NCBI GenBank assembly: GCA_026984895.1
Contig: JALSRF010000366.1
Span: forward strand, 1-9,458
From: Paracoccaceae bacterium
GTDB taxonomy: Bacteria > Pseudomonadota > Alphaproteobacteria > Rhodobacterales > Rhodobacteraceae
Direction of reading: 5' to 3'
DNA: 9,458 nucleotides
Positions 1-6,113 of the stretch are shown here, piece after piece. Numbering within the stretch: the stretch's first letter is position 1; every line of letters starts with the position of its first letter. Made by a program: the position numbers and the translations under genes. The notes beneath the pieces are model-generated. The model did not search any database, was not told the origin of the DNA, and saw nothing but the letters and a program-made list of their open reading frames with translations.

Positions 1-1242
1 AACGAGATTCTCGATGCCATGGCCGGGCTGTGGTGCGTGAACATCGGCTACGGCCGGGAAGAACTGGTGCAGGCGGCCGCGCGCCAGATGCACGAGCTTC
101 CCTATTACAACACCTTTTTCCAGACCACCCATGTTCCGGCCATCGCGCTGGCATCGAAGCTCGCCGAACTGACCCCCGGCGATCTGAATCACGTGTTTTT
201 CTCCAGTTCGGGCTCGGAGGCGAATGACACCAATCTTCGCATGGTCAGACACTACTGGGCGGCAAAGGGAAAGCCGGAAAAGAAAATCATCATCAGCCGA
301 AAGAATGCCTATCACGGCTCTACCGTGGCCGCGGCCAGCCTTGGCGGGATGAGCGCCATGCACGCCCAGGGGGGGTTGCCGATCCCCGACATCCACCACA
401 TCGACCAGCCCGACTGGTATCGCGAAGGCGGCGACATGAGCCCCGAGGAATTCGGGCTGGAGCGCGCGCGCCAGCTTGAGAAGGCGATCGAGGCTCTGGG
501 CGAAGACCGGGTTGCCGCCTTCATCGCCGAACCGATCCAGGGCGCCGGTGGCGTCGTGGTGCCGCCGGACAGCTACTGGCCCGAAATCCAGCGCATATGC
601 GACGCCCACGAAATCCTGCTGATTGCCGACGAGGTGATCTGCGGCTTCGGGCGCACCGGGCGCTGGTTCGGTTCGGATACGTTTTCGATCCGCCCCGACA
701 TCATGACCATCGCAAAGGGCCTGAGTTCGGGATATGTGCCCATCGGCGGCTCGATGGTCAGCGACGAGGTGGCCGCCGTCGTCGGCCAGGCGGGCGAGTT
801 CGCCCACGGTTACACCTATTCCGGCCATCCGGTGGCAGCGGCCGTGGCCCTTGAAAACCTCCGCATCCTGGACGAGGAAAGGATCGTCGAGCGTGCCGGC
901 AGCGAAATTGCGCCCTACCTGGCCGAAAAATGGCATGGGCTGGCCGATCACCCGATGGTCACGGATACGCAGATCGTCGGCATGGTCGGCTCTCTTGCCC
1001 TGACCCCGGACAAGGCCGGCCGCGCTCCCTTTGCCGGTCCGCCGGGGGTGATCGGCAACATGTGCCGGGACTCCTGTTTCGACAACAACCTGGTCATGCG
1101 CGCGGTGGGCGACCGGATGATCATCTCGCCGCCGCTGATCCTGACGCGCAAGGACGTGGATACCCTGGTCGAGCGCGCGCACAGGGCCATCGACCAGACA
1201 TATCGCCGCGCGAAGTCCCAGGGTCTTCTTGTCGCCGGCTGA
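1..1242 (+). CDS. Class III PLP-dependent aminotransferase, putrescine/omega-amine type (5' end outside window)
   Basis: This enzyme would transfer an amino group from an omega-amine or similar donor to a keto acid, probably in polyamine breakdown in the cytoplasm. The frame is open from base 1 (six codons, NEILDA, precede the first Met at 19), so the true start lies left of the window. About 413 residues are visible, and the family usually has about 450. Counting from the Met at 19, I see the phosphate-binding SSSGSEAND (62-70), YHG (98-100), EPIQGAGG (171-178), the cofactor Asp in IADEVICGFGRTG (D204) and the PLP Schiff-base lysine in TIAKGLSSG (K233), so the catalytic core looks intact. 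The closest family by eye is the SpuC-like putrescine-pyruvate group. The PuuB-like gene 3 bases downstream supports a polyamine role. Exact donor and acceptor cannot be read from sequence; beta-alanine or GABA aminotransferase activity is an alternative. Confidence 0.9.
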   Translation, partial: NEILDAMAGLWCVNIGYGREELVQAAARQMHELPYYNTFFQTTHVPAIALASKLAELTPGDLNHVFFSSSGSEANDTNLRMVRHYWAAKGKPEKKIIISRKNAYHGSTVAAASLGGMSAMHAQGGLPIPDIHHIDQPDWYREGGDMSPEEFGLERARQLEKAIEALGEDRVAAFIAEPIQGAGGVVVPPDSYWPEIQRICDAHEILLIADEVICGFGRTGRWFGSDTFSIRPDIMTIAKGLSSGYVPIGGSMVSDEVAAVVGQAGEFAHGYTYSGHPVAAAVALENLRILDEERIVERAGSEIAPYLAEKWHGLADHPMVTDTQIVGMVGSLALTPDKAGRAPFAGPPGVIGNMCRDSCFDNNLVMRAVGDRMIISPPLILTRKDVDTLVERAHRAIDQTYRRAKSQGLLVAG

Positions 1243-1245
1243 GCC

Positions 1246-2547
1246 ATGGACATCCTGACGGCCAACGACCGCGCCGGGGAATATCCCCGTTCCTACTATG
1301 CCGCGACCGCGCCCGTATCAGAGCCTTTCCCGGCGGCTGCGGGCGATCTGGGCTGCGATGTCTGCGTTGTTGGCGGCGGCTTTACCGGCCTGTCCGCGGC
1401 GCTGCACCTGGCCAGGCGCGGCTACGACGTGGTTCTGCTTGAGGCACAGCGCATCGGGTTCGGCGCGTCGGGGCGAAACGGTGGGCAGGTCGGCACCGGG
1501 CAGCGGCGTGACCAGGACGAACTGGAAGCCCTGGTCGGAAGGGAACAGGCGCGCAGACTCTGGGACCTGGCGCTGGAATCCGTGCAGCTGGTGCGCGAAC
1601 TGATCGAAACGCACGACATCGGCTGCACCTTTGCCAGGGGGGTGATCCACGCCGACCACAAGGCGCGTTTCGTGCCCCATTCCCATGCCTATGCGGAAAA
1701 GCTGCGCAACGAATACGATTACGACCTGATCCGCCCTCTCGACCGGGAGGAAATGCGCCACCTCGTCGGCTCGCCTGCCTATCACGGCGGCACGCTGGAC
1801 ATGGGATCGGGCCACATCCACCCGCTGCGCTTTGCCCTTGGCCTGGCGCGCGCGGCACAGGCGGCCGGGGTCAGGCTGCATGAAAACTCCCGGGTCAGGG
1901 ACATTGCCGCCGCCAGCCCGGCCCGTATCGTGACCGACCGCGCCCGGGTGACGGCCGACCATGTCGTGATCGGTTGCAACGGCTATCTGGGCCGGCTCGA
2001 AAAACATGTGGCCGCCCGGGTCATGCCGATCAACAATTACATCCTGGCCACCGAACCGCTGGACAACGACACCGCAACAGCGCTGATCCGCGACAATCAC
2101 GCCGTCGCCGACAGCAAGTTCGTGATCAACTATTTCCGCCTTTCCGAGGACCGGCGGATGCTGTTTGGCGGCGGCGAAAGCTATGGCTACCGTTTTGCCC
2201 GCGATATCGAGTCCGTCGTGCGCCGCCCGATGGCCCAGATATTCCCGCAGCTTGGCGATGTGCGCGTGGACTATGCCTGGGGCGGCACGCTGGGTATCAC
2301 CATGAACCGCATGCCCTGTTTCGCCCGGCTGCGCGGAAACATCCTGAACGCCAGCGGCTATTCCGGCCATGGCGTCGCCCTGGCCACGCTGGGCGGAAAG
2401 CTGGCGGCCGAGGCGATTTCCGGGCAGGCGGAACGCTTCGATGTCATGGCTTCGGTGCCCACGCACCGGTTTCCTGGCGGCGCGCTCATGCGCTGGCCGC
2501 TTCTGGTGCTGGCTATGGCGTGGTATTCGCTGCGCGACCGGCTCTGA
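1246..2547 (+). CDS. puuB: FAD-dependent amine oxidoreductase, gamma-glutamylputrescine oxidase-like (DAO family)
   Basis: A 433-residue flavoprotein of the D-amino acid oxidase fold. In the Puu pathway, PuuB oxidises gamma-glutamylputrescine to the aldehyde with release of ammonia and hydrogen peroxide. The N-terminus holds the dinucleotide-binding beta-alpha-beta unit: VCVVGGGFTGLSAA with GGGFTG at 43-48 and the ribose-binding acidic residue E66. It is followed by the family motif GFGASGRNGGQVGTGQ (71-86). Near the C-terminus SGYSGHGVALATLGGK is the second FAD contact region, and the tail ends in WYSLRDRL. The ATG at 1246 fits the family, because the YPRSYYAATA segment follows at residues 13-22. 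No good Shine-Dalgarno is visible, and with only 3 bases after the aminotransferase stop, translation is probably coupled. The gene ends in a 12-base tandem repeat shared with the convergent glycerol kinase gene. The gamma-glutamyl ligase needed for the canonical Puu route is not in the window, so the exact substrate is inferred. Confidence 0.87.
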   Translation: MDILTANDRAGEYPRSYYAATAPVSEPFPAAAGDLGCDVCVVGGGFTGLSAALHLARRGYDVVLLEAQRIGFGASGRNGGQVGTGQRRDQDELEALVGREQARRLWDLALESVQLVRELIETHDIGCTFARGVIHADHKARFVPHSHAYAEKLRNEYDYDLIRPLDREEMRHLVGSPAYHGGTLDMGSGHIHPLRFALGLARAAQAAGVRLHENSRVRDIAAASPARIVTDRARVTADHVVIGCNGYLGRLEKHVAARVMPINNYILATEPLDNDTATALIRDNHAVADSKFVINYFRLSEDRRMLFGGGESYGYRFARDIESVVRRPMAQIFPQLGDVRVDYAWGGTLGITMNRMPCFARLRGNILNASGYSGHGVALATLGGKLAAEAISGQAERFDVMASVPTHRFPGGALMRWPLLVLAMAWYSLRDRL

Positions 2548-2578
2548 TTCAGCCTCTGATTCAGTCTCTGATGCTCAG
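2542..2578. repeat. 12-base tandem repeat spanning the convergent stops of the PuuB-like gene and glpK
   Basis: The unit CTCTGATTCAGY occurs at 2542-2553 and 2554-2565, with a third, diverged copy starting at 2566. Each unit contains a short dyad CTGA...TCAG, so each carries TGA on the plus strand. The first two also carry TGA on the minus strand in the glpK frame. The puuB stop is the TGA at 2545-2547, with further in-frame TGAs at 2557 and 2569. The glpK stop is the complement of 2561-2563, with a second in-frame stop at 2549-2551. Copies one and two can also pair as a 9-base stem with one central T-T mismatch and a 3-base loop. There is no U-tract, so I do not call it a rho-independent terminator. 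Confidence 0.85.
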
Positions 2579-4057
2579 CGTTCTGGATACCGCGTCCTTC
2601 CAGCCGGCGTATCTGCGTTCCCGCTCGTCGTCGGGCATGGTCGGCTGGAAACGGTGTTCGGCCCGCCAGGAGTCGGCGAACCCGGCGCTGTCCGGGCAGA
2701 TCCCGGCCCGCATTCCGGCCAGCCAGGCCACCCCCATTGCCGTGGTTTCCAGAACCCGGGGCCGATCTACCGGCGCGCCGGTGATGTCGGCAAGGAACTG
2801 CATGGTCCAGTCGGACGCGGCCATGCCGCCATCCGCCCGAAGCGTGCCGCCGTGCGCCGCCCCGGCCCAGTCGGCGCGCATCGCTTCCAGCAGGTCGCGG
2901 CTCTGATATCCGACGCTTTCCAGCGCTGCCCTGGCGAACTCGGCCGGACCCGAGTTGCGGGTCAGCCCGAAAATCGCGCCGCGACACTCGGAGTCCCAGT
3001 AAGGCGCCCCAAGTCCGGTGAACGCCGGAACCAGGTAAAGCGCCTGCGCCCTGTCCGCGGCTTCGGCCAGGGCCTGGGTCTGGGAGGCGCTCTCGATGAT
3101 TCCCAGCCCGTCGCGCAGCCATTGCACCACCGCACCGGCGATGAAGATCGAGCCTTCCAGGGCATAGGTCGTCACGCCGTCCAGCCGATAGGCAATCGTG
3201 CTCAGAAGCCGGTTGCGCGACTGCACCATGTCGGCGCCGGTATTGAGCAGGGCGAAACAGCCGGTGCCGTAGGTCGCTTTCATCATGCCGGGTCTGAAAC
3301 AGGCCTGCCCGATGGTCGCGGCCTGCTGATCGCCGGCGACGCCGAGAATCGGGATCGCCCTTCCGAACAGGGCCGGGTCGGTTTCGCCGAAGTCGGCGGC
3401 GCAGTCGCGAACCTCGGGCAGCAGCGACATCGGGATGCCAAGCTCGGCACAGATTTCGCTGTCCCAGCAGCCGGCGCGAATATCATAAAGCATCGTGCGC
3501 GCGGCATTCGTGGCGTCGGTGGCGTGAACCCTGCCCCCGGTCAGGCGCCAGATCAGGAAGCTGTCCACCGTGCCGAAGGCCAGTTCGCCCGCTTCGGCCT
3601 GCACGCGGGCCCCGTCCACATTGTCCAGAAGCCACTTGAGCTTGGTTGCCGAAAAATACGGATCCAGCAACAGCCCGGTGCGTGCGACAACGCACTTTTC
3701 CAGCCCGCGCGCCTTCAGTTCGCGGCAGATAGCGGCGGTTCGCCTGTCCTGCCAGACGATGGCACGATGGATCGGTGCGCCGGTCCTGCGGTTCCAGACA
3801 ACGGTGGTTTCGCGCTGATTGGTAATGCCGATGGCGGCCAGGCGGTCGGAACCGGCGGCGCCGGCCCGTTCGGCAGCGGCCCGGCCGGTTTCAAGGGTCG
3901 TGCGCCAGATTTCCTCGGGGTCGTGCTCGACCCAGCCCGAGGCCGGAAAATGCTGGGTGAATTCGCGTTGCTCGGTGGCAACGACGCGCAAGGCTTCGTC
4001 AAACAGTATGGCGCGGCTGGACGTGGTGCCTTGGTCTATTGCAAGTATGAATGGCAT
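2561..4057 (-). CDS. glpK: Glycerol kinase
   Basis: A 498-residue FGGY-family kinase that phosphorylates glycerol to sn-glycerol 3-phosphate using ATP in the cytoplasm. Length matches E. coli GlpK (about 500). Visible landmarks are the N-terminal ATP-phosphate loop DQGTTSSRAILFD (8-20), the glycerol contacts NQRET (80-84) and the FGGY region around YFSATKLKWLLDN (134-146). Also present are the catalytic Asp in GVAGDQQAA (D243), ATYGTGCF (261-268) and the C-terminal DGGMAASDWTMQFLAD (409-424). Aligned backwards from D243, the E. coli fructose-1,6-bisphosphate loop (GGKGGTR) reads PALFGRA here, so allosteric control by that metabolite is probably absent or altered. The ATG at 4057 has an AGGGGG ribosome site 7 bases upstream. 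It lies 57 bases downstream of a LacI-family regulator on the same strand. No glpF, glpD or glpR is in the window. Confidence 0.95.
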   Translation of the reverse strand: MPFILAIDQGTTSSRAILFDEALRVVATEQREFTQHFPASGWVEHDPEEIWRTTLETGRAAAERAGAAGSDRLAAIGITNQRETTVVWNRRTGAPIHRAIVWQDRRTAAICRELKARGLEKCVVARTGLLLDPYFSATKLKWLLDNVDGARVQAEAGELAFGTVDSFLIWRLTGGRVHATDATNAARTMLYDIRAGCWDSEICAELGIPMSLLPEVRDCAADFGETDPALFGRAIPILGVAGDQQAATIGQACFRPGMMKATYGTGCFALLNTGADMVQSRNRLLSTIAYRLDGVTTYALEGSIFIAGAVVQWLRDGLGIIESASQTQALAEAADRAQALYLVPAFTGLGAPYWDSECRGAIFGLTRNSGPAEFARAALESVGYQSRDLLEAMRADWAGAAHGGTLRADGGMAASDWTMQFLADITGAPVDRPRVLETTAMGVAWLAGMRAGICPDSAGFADSWRAEHRFQPTMPDDERERRYAGWKDAVSRTLSIRD

Positions 4058-4064
4058 CGGGTTT

Positions 4065-4070
4065 CCCCCT
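4065..4070 (-). promoter_or_regulatory. Ribosome binding site of glpK
   Basis: On the minus strand the bases read AGGGGG, a 5 of 6 match to AGGAGG, ending 7 bases before the glpK ATG at 4057. This supports that start and independent translation of glpK after the regulator gene upstream. Confidence 0.75.
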
Positions 4071-4114
4071 GAATGGGTCCGTGGTCCTGTGGGCCGGGCG
4101 ATCCGGCGCCTGGT

Positions 4115-5161
4115 CTAGGGCCTGCGCAAGGTATCGCCCGGGGAAAGCCGCGGCAACAGCACGCTTACCCTGTCCGGGTCGGCCGGTTCTGCCTCCGGGC
4201 GCTCTACACGCGCGGCAATGATACGTGCCGCCCGGCGCCCGATTTCGGCGCGACAGGCGTCCATGGTCGCCAGCTGGCGGGGCAGCCCATCGAGCAGCTC
4301 GACCCCGTTGAAGCCGGCAAGACCGATCTGCCCGGGGATGTCGTAGCCATGTTCGAGGCAATACAACAGACCGCCGGCGCCGATCATGTCGTTCGAATAG
4401 TAGATGAAATCCAGATCGGGGTTGCGCCCGAGGATCGCCGCGGTCATTTCGCGCCCCTTGGCCAGGGCCGAGCCGCCAGAGTAGAATTCCCGGTCCACCA
4501 CCCCCAGCCCGGCTTTTTCCAGCGCTTCGGTGAACCCCTGAAGCCGCTTCTGCGCGCGAAAATCCAGCGGCATCTTGGTTCCGAGAAAGGCGATGTTCCT
4601 GTAGCCGGCGGCAATGATTTCTTCAGCCATCTCGCGACCGGCGCGGCGGTGCGATATGCCCACGGCACTGTCGATGGGCGTGCCGTCGATGTCCATGATC
4701 TCGACCACCGGGATGCCGGCAGAGGTCAGCATCGCGCGGCTGGCGTCCGAATGTTCCAGCCCGGCAACGATCACCCCGGATGGCCGCCAGGACAGCATCT
4801 CGTACAGCACCTTTTCCTCGCGTTCGAGACTGTAATGCGTGACCCCGACCACCGGCTGCAGGTCGGTCTGGTCCAGCACCTCGGTCATGCCGGTCAGAAC
4901 CTCGGGGAAGACCATGTTGGAAAGCGAAGGGATCACGACCGCCACCAGGTTCACCCGCTGCGAGGCCAGCGCGCCCGCGATCTTGTTCGGCACATAGCCG
5001 AGGGTTCGTGCCGCTTCCAGGACCCGCGCGCGCGTCCCGGCCGACACATCGCCGCTGTTGCGCAGAACCCGTGAAACCGTCATTTCGCTGACACCCGACG
5101 CCTCGGAAACATCGCGCAGGGTCAGCGGGCGGTGCGCGTGTTTCCGGTTGGGTGGGGCCAC
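4115..5161 (-). CDS. LacI-family transcriptional regulator, GntR (gluconate repressor)-like
   Basis: A DNA-binding regulator of about 348 residues with a periplasmic-binding-protein-like effector domain. Numbered from the chosen GTG, the LacI-type helix-turn-helix TLRDVSEASGVSEMTVSRVL lies at 14-33 and the minor-groove hinge helix around 59-69. The sugar-binding-like domain follows, starting at VAVVIPSLSNMVFPEVL. From memory of the family, the domain (LPSLTN-like start, MLSW, GIPVVE.MD) most resembles E. coli GntR, so a sugar acid or polyol effector is possible, but the ligand cannot be read. I chose the GTG at 5161 because AGGAA sits 7 bases upstream and the usual family N-terminus follows. 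The frame extends to a TTG at 5233, but that adds 24 unusual residues, has no ribosome site and would overlap a likely promoter. The nearest plausible target is glpK, 57 bases downstream, and the gene may also repress itself. Confidence 0.9.
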   Translation of the reverse strand: MAPPNRKHAHRPLTLRDVSEASGVSEMTVSRVLRNSGDVSAGTRARVLEAARTLGYVPNKIAGALASQRVNLVAVVIPSLSNMVFPEVLTGMTEVLDQTDLQPVVGVTHYSLEREEKVLYEMLSWRPSGVIVAGLEHSDASRAMLTSAGIPVVEIMDIDGTPIDSAVGISHRRAGREMAEEIIAAGYRNIAFLGTKMPLDFRAQKRLQGFTEALEKAGLGVVDREFYSGGSALAKGREMTAAILGRNPDLDFIYYSNDMIGAGGLLYCLEHGYDIPGQIGLAGFNGVELLDGLPRQLATMDACRAEIGRRAARIIAARVERPEAEPADPDRVSVLLPRLSPGDTLRRP

Positions 5162-5168
5162 GGCGGAG

Positions 5169-5173
5169 TTCCT
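5169..5173 (-). promoter_or_regulatory. Ribosome binding site deciding the GTG start of the LacI-family regulator
   Basis: The minus strand reads AGGAA here, 7 bases before the GTG at 5161. The competing upstream TTG at 5233 has no comparable site, so this element decides the start. Confidence 0.65.
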
Positions 5174-5204
5174 GTTCGGATGTCGTTCGAATGGCAGTGA
5201 GCGT

Positions 5205-5233
5205 TTGATGCCCGATATCCGGGATGTGTTCAA
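5205..5233 (-). promoter_or_regulatory. Possible promoter with a dyad operator in front of the LacI-family regulator
   Basis: On the minus strand TTGAAC (5233-5228, 4 of 6 to the -35 consensus) is followed after 17 bases by CATCAA (5210-5205, 3 of 6 to the -10 consensus). The spacer contains the inverted repeat CCCG-GATAT-CGGG (5223-5211), which abuts the -10 element, a typical place for a repressor to bind. This would give a leader of roughly 35 bases before the GTG at 5161. The remainder of the 126-base gap (5162-5287) shows no gene and no clear terminator for the gene upstream. The -10 match is poor, so this is only a candidate. Confidence 0.3.
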
Positions 5234-5287
5234 GCCGCCCGTGCCGTCCCCCCGTTGCAGTGCCGCCGCGCGCCGGCCTCGGCCGCA

Positions 5288-6088
5288 TCAGGGCAGCGTC
5301 GCCCCGGAGACGATACCCTCCGGCCGCGGCAGCCTTTCCAGCAGGCGCAAGACAAGGGCACGGCACGCCTCTGTGCGCCAGTCATCGGGCAGGAACGCGG
5401 CCGGCAGGTCGGCGTGGCGCAGCAGCACCTGCCGCCAGCGGTGGACGACAAGCACCCGAAGTGCGGCCTGGCTGTCGGGCGCCAGATGCCCGGCGCGCCG
5501 GGTAGCGCGCTCGACGGTCTCAAGCGCATCCAGAAGCCGTTGGTAACAGGCCCCAACCCCGGGCGGCGCCAGCGCATGGCGCACCCAGGACGGCACATGA
5601 GAGGGCTGCGGGTGCAGCACCAGACAGGCCGGATCGGGCGGCAGGTTGTCGGCCGCACCAAGGTAGCAGCGCGGCGCGATCTGCACAAATCCGCGCGCGG
5701 CCAGGGCCTGGGCAGCAGCACCGCCGTTTGCCGCGACGACGACCCGCATCTCATCGACCCCGGGCGGACCCTGGGCGTAGATCCTCGCGCGCGCCTGGTG
5801 GCAATCGCGAAACCCGCGTGTTGTGAGGAAATAGAGACTGTTTCTGCCAACACGCTGCGCCCGCAGCCAGCCATCCTTTTTCAACCGATGGACGGCGACG
5901 CGCAAGGAGTCGTCCCGGATGTTCATCGGGCGGGTCAGCCGGCGCAGATCGCTGGCGGCGATACGCTGGCCGGGCGCGCGCGCGAGATCGCCGAAGATCG
6001 TTATCACCACCGACCAGACGCGAAGTTCGCCAAGCTCCAGCAAGGCGCGGATCGCGCCGGTTCCGGCGGTTGAGACACGGGGTTCCAT
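5288..6088 (-). CDS. paaX: PaaX-family transcriptional repressor of phenylacetate degradation
   Basis: PaaX proteins repress phenylacetate catabolic genes and release DNA when they bind phenylacetyl-CoA. This one has 266 residues, somewhat shorter than E. coli PaaX (about 316). Residues about 20-92 form the winged helix-turn-helix, including DDSLRVAVHRLKKDGW (59-74) and the wing region RVGRNSLYFLTTRG (79-92), both typical of the family. A central PaaX domain follows, and the C-terminal segment LRVLVVHRWRQVLLRHADLP (210-229) with AFLPDDW (231-237) matches the conserved PaaX C-terminal region. The ATG at 6088 lies 25 bases after the paaZ stop. I see no clear ribosome site, so the gene is probably read from the paaZ transcript by coupling or from a weak site. 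Lying last in a paaZ transcript, it would be under its own feedback control. Being a phenylacetate regulator is strongly supported by the neighbour; its operator is not in this window. Confidence 0.9.
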   Translation of the reverse strand: MEPRVSTAGTGAIRALLELGELRVWSVVITIFGDLARAPGQRIAASDLRRLTRPMNIRDDSLRVAVHRLKKDGWLRAQRVGRNSLYFLTTRGFRDCHQARARIYAQGPPGVDEMRVVVAANGGAAAQALAARGFVQIAPRCYLGAADNLPPDPACLVLHPQPSHVPSWVRHALAPPGVGACYQRLLDALETVERATRRAGHLAPDSQAALRVLVVHRWRQVLLRHADLPAAFLPDDWRTEACRALVLRLLERLPRPEGIVSGATLP

Positions 6089-6113
6089 GGCGCGATGATA
6101 GCGCGACCGCCGG

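Noticed and set aside
1318..2466. A 382-codon open frame on the minus strand antisense to the PuuB-like gene
   Set aside because: It is a shadow of the flavoprotein gene, whose FAD motifs and length are well supported. No family resemblance in the antisense product.
2545..2565. TGATTC repeats resembling the core of the E. coli PaaX operator
   Set aside because: They lie at the shared 3' ends of the PuuB-like gene and glpK, far from any phenylacetate promoter, and are direct copies rather than the widely spaced inverted half-sites. Coincidence is more likely.
2369..4072. A 567-codon open frame on the plus strand antisense to glpK
   Set aside because: Same GC-driven antisense effect. It also overlaps the end of the PuuB-like gene in another frame and shows no domain.
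5162..5233. Longer form of the LacI-family protein starting at the TTG at 5233
   Set aside because: It lacks a ribosome site, adds 24 residues before the normal N-terminus, and overlaps the likely promoter; the GTG at 5161 has a good site.
5270..5287. GC-rich short dyad after the paaX stop as a terminator
   Set aside because: The stem is only about 4 bases and no U-run follows on the minus strand.
6092..6105. GCGC...GCGC dyad between paaZ and paaX as an operator
   Set aside because: Arms of about 4 bases in GC-rich DNA are expected by chance, and the position inside a 25-base intercistronic gap does not suit a promoter.
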